Shown: positions 1 to 11,264, counted from the stretch's first letter. The stretch: DNA of 64,000 nucleotides from Megalobrama amblycephala (GCF_018812025.1 NC_063050.1:5774547-5838546); one strand, 5' to 3'. Notes: generated by a model not told the origin, from the letters alone. Numbers and translations are program-made.

Positions 1-526
1 ATAGTGAGCAGTTATAAGCACAAGAGAAGAATGGAAATCAAAACTGTCAAACTAAATTCTTTAAATGTAAAACAAAGAAGAAGCAGATAAATGAACACTG
101 TGCTCATGTGTAGATCGCTCATTCATGTCAGATGCCGTGCGGTCAATGGAATGTGCTGCTGCTCCTCTCAGCCACTCACTGAACAGAGTAGACGCAGAGA
201 GAGGTGCGACTGCAGCGGGGAAAGCAAGACCTCGTGCTCACACAGTACTGGCGACTTTTGGTAACAGAGGTTTGTCCAAAAACTCACTTGATTTGTCGCT
301 AGTCACTTTTTTGAAAATAAGTCTCTAAGGGGGTCTGAAAAGTCGCTAAATCTAGAGACAAAATCACTAAGTTGGCAACACTGGATCTGCTGTGGGTAAT
401 TATATATATGCTATTTGTGCAGCAGCATGATGTCTTACATACTTACATCAAATCCATGTCATGAGCCCTTTAAAGATATTACATGATTATGAAAAATGAT
501 TCTATATTATTAAAATTAACACTCAC

Positions 527-2855
527 AGAGCTTTTCTGCAGTTTATCACAGCTGGTATCAGTCTTCTTCTACCCTCATCTGATGTGATTTCATGGGGTTC
601 AGTTCATCCAGCACCTCCTCTGACATCTGAAGCATGTAGGCGATTGTTGAGCAGTGAGCAGGAGATAGTTTCTCCTCTGAATGTTTGTCTGATTTTACAA
701 ACTCTTGAATCTCTCTGGGCAGAGTCTGATCTTTCACTTCCAGCAGACAGAGGAACAGATTGATGGATTGACCAGCTGAGAGATGATAATATTCATATTG
801 ATCTTTGATCTTCTCTTTGATGTCCAGTGTGGTATCACTGATGCTCTCTGAGCTGTTCTCTGTGTGTGTCAGTAGATCCTGTAAGAGTCTCTGATTGGAC
901 TCCAGTGAGACGCCCAGCAGGAACCGCAGGAACAGATCCAGCTGTCCATTCTCACTCTCAAGGGCTTTATTTACTGCTGATGTTAGTAGATCATACAGAG
1001 AGACATTCTCATATCCGTATAACTTGATTTCAAGCAGTGGTTCCTTGTTCTTGATCACGTGTGAATAAAACACATAGAAAGCAGCGAGAAACTCCTGAAT
1101 GCTCAGATGAATGAAGCTGTAGACTTTCCTCTGATGAATCACAGATTCCTCCTTAAAGATCTCAGTGCAAATCCCAGAATACACTGAGGCATCAGTGTCG
1201 CTATGCCGCTCTCTCTCAGGTCCTCTCAGAACATCACATTGCCCTTCATCAGCTGCTTGAAAGCCACTTCTGCAAGTTTCGCAATTACTTCCCTGTTGGA
1301 CTGCAGCAGTTTCTCTGGATCTCTCTCTTCATACTTCTGATTCCTCATGTTGATCTGAATAAGCAGGAAGTGGATGTACATGTCAGTCAGAGTTTGAGGG
1401 ATTTCTGCACTCAGATCTTCTTTCAGGAGCTTCTGAAGCACAGTGGATGAGATCCAGCAGAAGACGGGTATGTGGCACATGATGTGGAGACTTCTTGCTC
1501 TTCTGATGTGTGAGATGATTCTGCTGGCTTGATGCTCGTCACTGATTCTCTTCCTGAAATATTCCTCCTTCTGAGGCTCATTGAATCCCTGAATCTCTGT
1601 CAGACGGTTGATGTATTTGGAGGGGATCTGATTGGCTGCTGCTGGTCTGGAGGTGATCCAGATGAGAGCAGAGGGAAGCAGTTCTCCTTTCATGAGCTTT
1701 GACATCAACATACCCACTGATGAAATCTCTGTCACATCAGAAACTTCTGAAAACATCAGTGTCATTCTGCTTTCATCCAGACCATCAAAGATGAACACAA
1801 CTTTACATTCCTCATAAATCTTTGTGTCCAGATCTTGAAGTCCAGCAGAAGTTTTTGAAGACTGTACTGATGATCTTGGATCAAGTTCAGCTCTCGAAAT
1901 GGAAGAACAAACATGAAATCTACATCTTGATTGGCTTTTCCCTCAGCCCAGTCCAGAATGAACTTCTGCACAGAGACGGTTTTTCCAATTCCAGCGATGC
2001 CTTTAGTTAGAACAGTCTTGATTTGGTCTTTCTCCTCACATCCTGGTTCAGGTGAGGCTTTAAATATGTCATTGCAGTAGATTGGAGTGTCTTGTGAGTG
2101 TTGTGTTCTGGTTGTTTTCTCTATCTGTAAAACCTCATGTTCTTCATTCACTCCTTCTCTGTCTCCCTCTATGATGTAGAGATGTGTGTAGATCCTGTTC
2201 AGGAGGGTTTCATTCTCTTGGAGTTTCATTCCCTCAAATAATCTCTCATACTTTTTCTTCATGCTGGTTTTGAGTTGTTTTTTGACTCTCTGTAGTTCAT
2301 CATTCACCGGTTGATCGTGCCTATTCAGGGATGCAGTAGCGTTTGTGTTGTTCAGACAGAAGTCTGAGGCGGCCCCTCTATATATGCTTCAGTAATAACA
2401 ACAAAATGTCATGTAAAAATCATGTAAAATAAAGGATTTAAATGTATGAAGAAAACCTAACTGTAATTAACATAGTAAATCCAAAGAGATGGCAATCTTA
2501 TAAGTCATTAATTATACAGAAAATACATTTCAATTTAGGTTAGGTTAAACTTCAAAGTTAATGTTCAAAATAAAAAATAAAGTTAAGTAAAGTCAAAGTT
2601 AATTTCATCACTGAACTTTTGTCCACAGATTTGAAGTAAGTGTGTGTGCGTGTGTGTCATAAATTAATTCTGTGTTTTTGACTCTATATCACAGTTAAAT
2701 CAGCCACTACACATTTACACTCACCTGGGGTCAGAGGTCAATGGTCCATCACTGAAGTTAGGAGACTGAGGTATTGATCTGTCACTCTTTAGAGACACAC
2801 AGCTTGGTTCTGGAGATGAAGATGTTTTCCTCTTCCTCTTCCCTTTGTTCTCCAT
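527..2855 (-). pseudogene. NLR locus A: broken FISNA-NACHT receptor gene (5' part)
   Basis: This is the 5' coding part of a fish NLRC3-like receptor. The first coding exon runs 2855..2725 (start MENKGKRKRK, ending in SDP before a GTGAG donor). The FISNA-NACHT exon runs 2320..527, from an AG acceptor to a CT|GTGAGT donor. Walker A (GIAGIGKT) and Walker B (FIFDGLDES) are both present but in different frames. Against the open paralogue at 46349..48268 I see three lesions. A 13-bp deletion near 1840 lies between AAGT microhomologies. An in-frame TGA sits at 1226-1228, with a net 3-bp loss beside it. A 1-bp deletion occurs near 1198. A 9-bp in-frame loss falls just after Walker B. LRR and B30.2 exons would lie left of position 1 and are not visible. 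I infer that it no longer makes a full receptor; sequencing error would need three independent mistakes. Confidence 0.85.
2725..2855 (-). CDS. NLR locus A first coding exon
   Basis: The ATG at 2855..2853 is preceded by a TATGCAG acceptor and a short 5' leader shared with loci B and C. The 43 codons plus 2 nt encode a basic head (MENKGKRKRK), then the motif [12 protein letters not shown] found in the repeat exons of locus C, and end with TSDP plus AG at a GTGAG donor (phase 2). The exon itself is intact although the next exon is broken. Confidence 0.75.
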
Positions 2856-3139
2856 AATGAGAAACTGACTTCAGAACTGCATATGCAAACACTGAAAAGA
2901 AATCATACATTACATTTTGACTATTCCAGGTAGCCCAATGAAAAAAATCCCAATACTACACATACAACAACATTCTAGGGAATTCTGTGTTTCAGATTTT
3001 GTTGCAGCATTTTGTGGAGGATCTTTTTCTCCATAAAGTCCATAAAGTACTGGTTTACTAACTGGAAGAACTGGTCTGACCACACAAAGCCTAGATCTGG
3101 ACCTCTGAGATGAACTGGATCAGTGATTCATACTCCATT

Positions 3140-3255
3140 ACTCACCGTCGGTGTCTGACCTTACTGATGCTTTTGTGTCTCATTTAACTTCCACAGAATG
3201 AGAAAGCCTGAATCTCTCCCTGTTCAGAGGTTCATGTGTTTCTGCTGCTGTAAAG
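3140..3255 (-). other. Proximal untranslated exon / leader of NLR locus A
   Basis: This block is similar to 54560..54700 upstream of locus C: both contain CTGAACAGGGAGA followed by TTCAGGCTTT. A GTGAGT donor follows position 3146 in locus A. Homology stops at about 3256, where the Gypsy element begins, so the insertion cut the leader region. The role as a 5' UTR exon is inferred from conservation and the donor. Confidence 0.4.
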
Positions 3256-3876
3256 TCTCCAAAGTCTCTCGATTTTGCTCTGTTCCCCTGAGGCAGTACC
3301 CAGTGGTCCCGGTTCAGTCTCTCCTGCCTGCACGCTCGCGTTCCCCTCCGGTGCATTTTTTCCCCAAGAGGCATCCGTACATAAAGCCCCCAATAATTCT
3401 GTAAATGCTGGCCAATTGGTTCCCAAAATTAACGGATACCGGAGGTGCGGGTTAACTGCCACCCCAACACTATGCTTTTGGCCCCGGAATTGGATAATGA
3501 CTGGCACAATAGGATAATCCACCACATCCCCGTGCACACACCGCACCTTAACCATGTGGCTCGTATCCAATGCCCCAGATTGTATCAGACTTTGATGAAT
3601 CGAGGTTTGGCTACATCCTGAATCCACCAATGCCTGATAGGTACCCCCCCTAATACTCACAGGTATTTGGTACCACCCAGCCTGACCGGGGGCAGCCTGT
3701 GGGACATCCGGGACCCGGATCATTGTCCCCACCTCCATAACCGGGCACCTGTCCACAAAATGGTCCAGGTCCCCGCAACGCCAGCAGGCCGGCCCAGACC
3801 TCCCCGCCGCTCCAGTGGCAGAGAGTGGATCAAGCGGCTGACGTGGGGAGAGCGGAGAAACAGGGGCGGGGTCCAA
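3256..3876 (-). pseudogene. Gypsy CCHC nucleocapsid and aspartic protease fragment
   Basis: The frame 3876..3232 has a zinc knuckle (CWRCGDLDHFVDRCP) followed about 45 residues on by a retropepsin-like active site (LVDSGCSQTSI) and LILGTNWP. These mark the end of Gag and the start of Pol. The reading frame runs through the breakpoint into NLR leader sequence and ends there, so no reverse transcriptase follows. Confidence 0.75.
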
Positions 3877-3943
3877 CCTGGCCGGTGCCAGTCCCGCACC
3901 GAATAAGGAATCTGGCCATTGAGGAGGGCCGGGCGGACGGGAC

Positions 3944-4753
3944 CTAGGTAAAGGGACAGGTCGAGAGAGAGAAGGAGGTGGAAAAGATGGAGAGAGAGAA
4001 GCGGATGGGTTCGCCGACCCCGGGGCACGCCACCATATGATCCTCCGCGAGATGGATAGCCGACTCCAGCGACATGGGGCAGTGGCACTGGACCCACTCG
4101 GCCGTTCTTCTTGGAAGCCGAGTGATAAATTGTTCCAGTACCACTCGGTCGATGATCATCTCCACGTCGCTTCCGTCGGCCAGCAACCATTTGCGGCAGG
4201 AGTCCCGGAGCTGTCGGGCCATCACGAAGGGTCCGCCAGACTCGCCTAGCTCCAGGGAGCGGAAGCGCTGGCGGTGTTGTTCAGGACTCCGACCGACCCG
4301 CTGGATGATGGCCCTCTTCAGGTCGTCGAAGACCAGGAGATTCTGCACCGGAAGCTGCTGTGCCGCTACCTGGGACTCCCCGGAGAGCAGTGGGACCAGG
4401 CGCATCGGTCACTGGTCCCGCGACCACCCATAGACCTCCGCTGACTTCTCAAAAAGATCTAGGAACACCTCAGGGTCGTCCTTAGGCCCCATCCTGTTGA
4501 GTGGGAGATGGGCGGGCACAGCTCGTTGGACCATGGCTTCCGGCCAAACCTCCCAGTCCATCCAGCTCTGGAACCTCTCGCGGCCTTCCTGCTGGGCTTG
4601 GAGGACAGCCTGGAACCGCCTCTCCTGATCTTTTCGCAAGTCCAGCAGGGCCTGGTGTTGATCATGTTGCATGATGTAATCATCTCCGCAAATTGTGCAT
4701 CGGAGGACGCTGGCATGGCGGCGGAATCCATCTTTCCTCTCGGGTTTCGGCAC
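3944..4753 (-). pseudogene. Gypsy Gag with SCAN-like capsid segment (frameshifted)
   Basis: Two reading frames, 4753..4409 and 4405..3944, together give a Gag-like protein. The first has a coiled-coil-like Gln/Arg-rich stretch (QERRFQAVLQAQQEGRERF) and MGPKDDPEVFLDLFE. The second carries the pattern YRQRF-like HRQRFRSLEL, RQLRDSCRKWL, VVLEQFITRLP and WVQCHCP. That order matches the SCAN domain, which is known to derive from the Gag of Gmr1-like Gypsy elements. The frame break near 4407 prevents one continuous product. The SCAN assignment is by motif order only. Confidence 0.65.
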
Positions 4754-4756
4754 CAG

Positions 4757-5108
4757 TGTAACAAAGTTCGTAATGTAGGAGGAAAGATGACAGGGTCGCC
4801 TTTGACTACTGGCTGCTTTTATTCAACTCAAAATAAGAGGTGTGCAGACAGGCACAAAACAGTCAAAAATCAACATCAAGTCACTCCAAATAAACACAAC
4901 AGAAATCCAGGAGTGTGGCAGCCAGTAGTCCTTCTCTCTCTCGCTCACTCCTGCTTCTCCTGGTGTTTTATACTCTCTCCACGCCAATTACTGAAACAAG
5001 AGACAGGTATTTGTTATTTGATCTTAATCCACTCACTCACCGCGCGTCTCCTGCCTCTCCCTCCCGCTGCAGACTTCGCTGAACCACGCCCCCCTTGCCA
5101 CAATCACA
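4757..5108 (-). repeat. Gypsy 5' LTR
   Basis: This 352-bp LTR begins TGTGATTG and ends TTGTTACA (TGT..ACA termini). It has a TATAAAA box at 4972..4966 and an AATAAA signal at 4823..4818, and is followed after one base by the primer-binding-like site. Only one LTR is present, so the LTR pair cannot be compared for age. Confidence 0.7.
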
Positions 5109-5169
5109 TTTGGTGAATAACTCTCTGAAAGCTTTGACATGGAGTCTGTTACACTTTGCTAATTATTAA

Positions 5170-5769
5170 AGGTGATGTAAGTTATTGACTGTACTTAAGC
5201 ATAAAAATACCATAATGTGTTTGCAGATAATTAAGAAACATGCTGAGCTCACATACTCATTTCTCTGAAGATCGATGCTACAGCCAGTTACTCGACTTTG
5301 AAATGTGTGTTCTGTGTCAGAATGTCTGTTTTTGTATTGGTCTGTGCGATACGCACGTTGCCAATTTATCCAAAAGTACTTTGCTACCACAGGTTGCTAG
5401 TTGGTGGAAAACAGCATATTTCATCCATGGAAGCCAGCGAACAAACTGGGTCAGAGATCACAGATACTTCCTGACCTAAAAAGCATCAGCACCCATCTAA
5501 AAATCTCTATGAATGAAAGCATATTAAAATTCAAAATAAACTCATCATAAATCAATAAATCAACTCATCCACTTACACTGTGTAAGTCTGCTCACCTTCC
5601 ATTATCAATTGTGCTCATTCCTGTAGTGTGTCCTCAAACTGGCAACCCACGTGAGCTTTTAGACTGTAGAGGAGGGGGTGGGGCAAACAACTTAATTCAA
5701 AAAAATATTTTGAATTTGGACTGCAGTACCCATTTCAACCGTTAGCTGTCAATCCTACATACTGCATCT
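5170..5769. mobile_element. 600-bp TTAA-flanked (piggyBac-like) non-autonomous element
   Basis: The element is flanked by TTAA at 5166-5169 and 5770-5773. Its ends are related inverted repeats: AGGTGATGTAAGTTATTGAC on the left, and on the right, read on the other strand, AGATGCAGTATGTAGGATTGAC. The homologous sequence in locus B (20491-20510) has a single TTAA with no insert. No transposase is encoded. Confidence 0.7.
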
Positions 5770-6148
5770 TTAATAGTTGTTCTCCCTCCACAATAATGAG
5801 TTTCAGTGTATTCAAGTGATGCAGTTAAACAACCAGATACAAAAACAACAACTACAACAACAGGGTCCGATAAAATCCATTTTATTTTTTCCAAAATGGG
5901 AAAACAGAAAAAGCATAGTGCCAGATAACAGTCCGAACAAATACTCATACATACAGTATGGTGTACTGGTGGTGCGAAGATCCAAAGATAACTCCAAGAT
6001 CAAAAAACATGAAAGATCAGAATAAAGTCAAAAAAGCTCAAACAAATTTATTTTCCAGAGGCCTCTGGAGGATCGAGTTTAATATGATAGCGACGCAAAA
6101 GAGAAAATATTGTGACAATAATATGTCATGATATAAGTAACTGAATAA

Positions 6149-6330
6149 ACCTACCGTGAGGTGATGTTTATGACTGTTTCTAGACTTCTGAAGGTGAATT
6201 TACATTTCCTAAAGATCTTCTTTTTATTTCGGTTTTGACACAAAGGTGTTTTCTCAGAAAGCGCATGTGCAGAGGGCTCAGGTATCAACTAAAAATAAAC
6301 CTCGCCCATCTCTCTTCTTTTAGTTTTTCT
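6149..6330 (-). promoter_or_regulatory. Conserved distal first exon / promoter block of NLR locus A
   Basis: This segment is homologous to 22505..22690 and 58644..58780. A GTAGGT donor (6154..6149) follows CATCACCTCACG. Seventy-one bases upstream is CAAAACCGAAAT (6237..6226), a diverged ISRE/IRF site. It lies upstream of the NLR A coding exon, with a Gypsy and a piggyBac-like insert between. Untranslated first exon and interferon control are inferred from three-way conservation. Confidence 0.5.
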
Positions 6331-6559
6331 AACGGGTTTAATTCTATCATGAAGGATGTTTAGCTCCACCTGCTGAATATTAGAGAGTGTGACATCATGA
6401 CTTCCTCAATCTCTAGGCATTGCTTTTATCTGTTATACTTTATTTCTGTGAATTCCTTTCCACTTCCTTCCATTTTGACTTATAATTTCTTTCAATTTAT
6501 TTAATTCTCAAAAAAAATTTGTAAGTAATTTACACCACATCTCTTTTATTATGCATCAC

Positions 6560-7150
6560 ATTTATCTATATTTATTTAGATCAGATGGGGGAACTGTGCC
6601 AAGACATGACCACAACGCAACCCTGAAGTGTCAGCAGAGATTGCATCAACTAGATCATACCCTGTGAAGGCCTCACAACAGCCAGTGGCACAGATTCCCA
6701 AAAAAACATTTCCATACCGGCGTGATTCAGCTAGATTGCACTGGATTAAATATTTTGACTGTTCCAAACCCAATCTGATTTATGACACGTAATGCTGCCT
6801 GAATCATAATCGTGCAATGTTTGTTGTTTGCCAGAAAAGAATTGGCCCCCCAACTGAGCCTGGTTTTTCCCAAGGTTTTTTCTCTATTTTGTCAGCTGAT
6901 GGAGTTCCTTTCCGCTGTTGCCTCATACTTGCTTAGTTAGGGACACTTTATATTCAACAATGTTTTTGATCTGCCTGCATTGACACCATTGTATGAGAAC
7001 TGAACTGAGGTGGACGATGACATCACTGTTTTCTCCAGAGCTGCTGTATACATAAATGAACAAAAAAAAAATAACTATTGAACTAAATGAATCAATAATG
7101 AACTTACTTAATAAACAACTGAATACAAATGACAAACCAACATTTCACTT
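6560..7150 (+). repeat. CR1/L2-type LINE 3' tail fragment
   Basis: The sequence resembles the 3' untranslated part of fish CR1/L2 LINEs: CTGAGCCTGGTTTTTCCCAA, AAGGTTTTTTCTC, then GGAGTTCCTTTCCGCTG. A related copy lies at 21180-21868. No coding frame survives. Confidence 0.5.
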
Positions 7151-8175
7151 AGTTGATTATAATATTTCAGCTTTGTGAATGGAGACACATTTATTTGCTA
7201 AAAAAACATTAAAGCAGCACGAGTGTAAAGAGAGTCTGACAGGAGCTTCTCTGAGGTAAACTTTATCACAAACTCTGTGCTTTTACTTCACAACATCTGA
7301 CTTTAAACTTTTAATCACTAATAAACGTGATAGTCATCATTTTAGGTGTAGGTCGATAAAATAAGACCAACACCCAGGTCACCAACTCTTTGAACTATTA
7401 TATCGTGAACATTTCATCTTCAGGTTTCATCTTCTGTCTCATTACAGCAGCTGCTTTTACATCAAAGTCCATTTAAGACAAGTCGTTTCACTCAGCGGCC
7501 ATATTTGAAACACCTCTCAGGCTTAGGTGGGAGGCGCACACGCGATATCCATAAGTTATTAAAGGATGGTTTAGTAGGTTATTATTATATTTATTCATTT
7601 AATATAAACGTGCGACTAAACTATTAATGGCCTAAATGAACGACTACTAGAAAAATCTTTAGTCGGGGGCAGCTCTTGGCACAAGGAACCGCTCCACTTT
7701 AAAATAAAATGCTACGACATTACGAAAAGTGCAGTAGCTGCAAATCATGTCATGCATGCGTAATGAGTCTTTTTTTTATATATATTTGTTCATTTTATTA
7801 TTAGCTTTTTTATTAAATAAAACACACAACTTGTATATAATTGTTGAAAAAATTTGTAGGGGTGCTATGGGGGTGCTTTGGTATGTCTTGGGGGTGCTGA
7901 AGCATGCCAATTGGTGCTTGGCTCTTATTTAGAAGGCAGAACTTATTCCGTCATATTGAGCGTTGCACATTCTCCCATTCAAAACAATATGAGTGACGTA
8001 TCTTGCGTTATTCTATAGTCTTTGTTTTACATCCTGTGAAAACATAATCAAGTGATATGACGTTTTTGATCTGCTTGCATTGAAACCATTGTATGCAAAC
8101 TACATTAATAACTATTGATTTTTACAATAGAATGAATCCATATCGAATTTATTTAAGCTGGACAATGACACATAT
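7150..8175. other. Non-coding stretch, no gene seen
   Basis: The stretch is AT-rich intergenic DNA. Positions 8062-8130 repeat part of the LINE-like tail at 6960-7060 (TTTTTGATCTGC.TGCATTGA). A GAG|GTAAAC donor-like site at about 7250 follows leader-like sequence, but no coding exon could be attached to it. Confidence 0.4.
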
Positions 8176-8526
8176 TTTCTGCTCTTTGTTGAAATGATTT
8201 ATTCACTCCAGCTGAATAATGTTGAATCTGACAGATGTTGTCGAGGCTTCATTCAGGTGGCCTGATGTTGGAGGAAGACTGAGACTGTTGTAGAGACATG
8301 AAGCTCAGAGAACATCTTCTTCACTGCTAAATATCTGTGCTTCAGCATTATTATACAACAAATCAGCTGTCTTCTATCAGGAGAAATAAAGGAAAGGATC
8401 ATAAGGACACAGAAATAGTACTAATCACATAGAAGTGGCACAACTTACCCAACATTAGGTGTAAAGTATGTTGTCACTGGGGAATTTGAATTTAGAATAA
8501 ATTAATAAAATATTAGTTTTTTGTGC
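8176..8526. repeat. Duplicated 350-bp intergenic segment, copy 1
   Basis: This segment is highly similar to 62617-62976, including CAGCTGAATAATGTTGAATC, GACAGATGTTGTCGAGGCTTC and GGAGAAATAAAGGAAAGGATC. The match ends where the truncated LINE at 8527 begins. It encodes nothing obvious. Confidence 0.75.
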
Positions 8527-9398
8527 ATTATCTTACTAGAACCAGAAAGTATGACCATATTAGCCCAGTTCTGTCAACATTACATTGGCTCCCTATTAAA
8601 CATCGTATAGATTTTAAAATCTTGCTACTTACTTATAAAGCTCTAAATGGTTTAGCTCCCCAATATCTAAGCGAGCTCTTGGTGCATTATAGTCCTTCAC
8701 GTCTATTGTGATCTCAGAATTCAGGCCAGTTGATAATACCCAGAATATCAAAATCAACTGAAGGCGGCAGATCCTTTTCCTATTTAGCCGGAACCGAGAA
8801 CATTTCCTATAACACTAGATATACCTGTACATCAGAATAAGAATGGCATCTACGCTAATATCAGTCTCTCTGCTTATTCTGAGTTTTGCCGGGTGCTGGA
8901 TCCAGGCCGTATCCAGATCAGATGGAGAACCTATGTCTGGACCTGACTACAACGTAGCCCAGGAGACAATGGGCCTACAGATCCAGTTCTGGCTGCACCT
9001 ATAATTCAGATTTTTAATCTCCATATCCGCTTACATATATTTATATATAATCTATTTTTAATCTCTATAATAAAAATGTATAATTCAGATTTTGATCTCC
9101 ATATCCATTTACATATATTATATATATCTTCCAAGGGTTTTTTTCCCTCCTAGGACTTTTTTCCCAGTGTTAGCATGCTGGGTTTTTCTCCTAGGGGTTT
9201 TTTTCCACCCCTGGGAGTCAGCCGACATTGGCTTAATGTAGCACCATCTTGTATATGTTACATATTACCACGCTTGCTTGTACAGCTTATTTTTAACCAC
9301 TTCTCTTTTTTCTGTGCTTCTAATATGTAAAGCTGCTTTGAAACAATTACCAATTGTAAAAAGCGCTATATAAATAAATTTGACTTGACTTGACTGAT
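8527..9398 (+). mobile_element. 5'-truncated CR1/L2 LINE with internal deletion
   Basis: The copy matches 13975-15015 of the long LINE almost base for base. It begins inside the ORF2 C-terminus ([20 protein letters not shown]) and ends with the same TTGACTTGAC tail. About 175 bp around the ORF2 stop (14234-14408 of the long copy) is missing, so the fragment runs from the ORF straight into 3' UTR. Confidence 0.85.
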
Positions 9399-9399
9399 A

Positions 9400-9920
9400 C
9401 GCCCTTATATAGACAAACCTAGATCACATGATCCCACATGACAAAAAAAAGGGCAACAAACAAATCACATAACTAGAATAAAAGTGAAAACATAAATTAA
9501 CTGAAAACAAATATATACATATCAAGAAATACCTGACTGCAAAAAAATTTCAATTAGAAAATGGCTGACTGCAAGAAAACAAAAGAAAATACCAACAACA
9601 TAAGGAACATAATGCAATAAATCCACACATACAGATCAATAACATAATTAAAGCAAAGGCTGAATATCAAATTCTTCATTGAGACCATTAGTTTTTGTGT
9701 TTTGGAATTTTTATATTCCATTTGATAAAAATCATATTAAAACCATAATAAAATCAGGTTAGTATAAAGGTAGTGTATAATGCTGTGACTGATGCTTGTT
9801 ATGTCTGTCACTAATAACAAACATTTACTTATAAACAATCATGCATTTTCTAAATAAAAACTATATAGTTTTATATATAGTACAATAGTTTAAAAACAAA
9901 TATAGTTTAATGATATTTAA
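9400..9920. other. AT-rich intergenic gap
   Basis: This is an AT-rich spacer between the two tandemly oriented LINE copies. No gene, promoter or clear repeat boundary was recognised. Confidence 0.4.
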
Positions 9921-10190
9921 ATCTATATGCTCAGTGTTTTGCCTGCCTGCTGTCTGACCTACGCTCGAAGCTTCGTGGAGTTTATCCTAAATCTTTCTCT
10001 TTATTCCTATTCACATAATATAACTTTCTTATTTTTCACTAGATTACTTAACCTATTGCATAGTATTACTAAACGGAACGATTTATTACTAGTAATCTAC
10101 CAGCGTAATCACCTAGTGTTAGCCATAGCCCGCTAGCCTGCTAGCTACCGTCTATTTTTTTCCTCTAAACTAACCTTCCTTGTCGATCTA

Positions 10191-11264
10191 ATGGCGGATT
10201 TATCCGATGTATGTTATTCTGATCTGTCCTCGCCAGATCGGGAAGCTGTGGAGACTTTGCTGCCCGGCATTCATCGATCCACCGCGAGGTACAGCGTCCC
10301 GCACATCACCCTTGCCCCAGGCACCGGCAAGCGACCGAGACATCCAGCTAGCGAGTCCCGTGTGCGATGCAGCTTTTCGGACGGCGTACAAAAACACGGT
10401 CAGTCATGTCCGACGATTATCATGTGTATTAACTGCAACATGTACAGCTTAGCTCTTTCTGTTAGCAGTGAGACTTACACATGTGATAAATGCAGGGATA
10501 TTGTCAGGCTGACAGAGAGAATCTCAGAATTAGAGACACGCATCCAAACTTTAATTGAGGATAGTGAGAATGAAAGGGCCTTAGATACTGCTTTGGATGC
10601 GACTAGCCTAGTAAACACTGCACATTCGGTTCCGGTTGTAGAAGCCACGCAGCAGGCTAACTGGGTGACTGTGAGGCGGCATAGTGGCAAGAACAAACAC
10701 CACTCTTCCGTTCCGATTAGAACATCAAACAGGTTCTCCCCACTCAGTGACGCACCCACTGAGAATCCTGTTGAAAGTGCCCTAGTTATTGGCAATTCTA
10801 TTACACGGAACGTGAAAATAGAGACACCAGCCACCATAGTCACATGTTTGCCGGGGGCCAGAGCACCTGACATCAAAGCAAATTTAAAAGTGCTGGCTAA
10901 TGCTAAACGTAAATATTCTAAAATCATTATCCACGTCGGCACAAATGATGTTCGACTTCGCCAGTCGGAGATCACTAAAATTAACATTAAAGAGGTGTGT
11001 GAACTCGCAAATTCAATGTCAGCAGAAGTAATTTGTTCTGGCCCTCTTCCTGTTCGTCGGAGTGATGAGATAGTTAGCAGGTTATCATCACTCAATGGCT
11101 GGCTGTCTAAGTGGTGTCCGCAGAATAATATAGGTTTCATAGACAATTGGAAAAGCTTTTGGGGCAGACCTGATCTGTTGAAAAGAGATGGTATTCATCC
11201 CTCCCGGGATGGTGCTGCTCTTCTATCTAGAAATTTGGCAAATAGTCTTAGAGCTAAACCATGA
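10191..11264 (+). CDS. LINE ORF1: zinc-finger and SGNH-esterase protein
   Basis: This 357-aa protein starts at ATG 10191 and stops at TGA 11264. Residues 73-101 hold a PHD/zinc-like Cys cluster (CPTIIMCINC, then CDKC). A short coiled coil (RLTERISELETRIQTL) follows at 107-121. The C-terminal half is an SGNH-hydrolase fold with block I VIGNSITRN near 198, block III HVGTNDVR near 248, and block V DGIHPS near 332, so the Ser, Asn and Asp/His positions are all kept. PHD plus esterase ORF1 proteins are described in CR1-like LINEs, where they are thought to act in RNP formation or membrane/chromatin contact. The biochemical role is unsettled. Confidence 0.85.
   Translation: MADLSDVCYSDLSSPDREAVETLLPGIHRSTARYSVPHITLAPGTGKRPRHPASESRVRCSFSDGVQKHGQSCPTIIMCINCNMYSLALSVSSETYTCDKCRDIVRLTERISELETRIQTLIEDSENERALDTALDATSLVNTAHSVPVVEATQQANWVTVRRHSGKNKHHSSVPIRTSNRFSPLSDAPTENPVESALVIGNSITRNVKIETPATIVTCLPGARAPDIKANLKVLANAKRKYSKIIIHVGTNDVRLRQSEITKINIKEVCELANSMSAEVICSGPLPVRRSDEIVSRLSSLNGWLSKWCPQNNIGFIDNWKSFWGRPDLLKRDGIHPSRDGAALLSRNLANSLRAKP

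Larger units (their letters stand above)
3256..5108 (-). mobile_element. 3'-truncated Ty3/Gypsy LTR retrotransposon with SCAN-like Gag
   Basis: Read on the minus strand, a 5' LTR (5108..4757) is followed by a primer-binding-like TGGTGCCGAAACCC, a Gag region, a CCHC knuckle and an aspartic protease. The element then stops at about 3256 against the NLR A leader. Reverse transcriptase, integrase and the 3' LTR are absent. Gag and protease coding is spread over three frames (4753..4409, 4405..3944, 3876..3232), so the copy is decayed. Confidence 0.85.

Noticed and set aside
1..526. Search for the first LRR exon of locus A
   Set aside because: No 174-bp LRR exon is visible; the interval instead holds repeat-like text (AGTCGCTAAATC, AGTTGGCAACACTGG).
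4508..5116. 202-codon plus-strand frame over the Gypsy LTR
   Set aside because: It is antisense to Gag and LTR features with much stronger support (knuckle, TATA box, AATAAA, primer site).
7200..7260. Donor-like GAG|GTAAAC after leader-like sequence
   Set aside because: No coding exon downstream on the plus strand could be tied to it; a single donor is weak evidence.
10475..11146. 223-codon minus-strand frame
   Set aside because: It is the shadow of LINE ORF1, whose esterase motifs lie on the plus strand.
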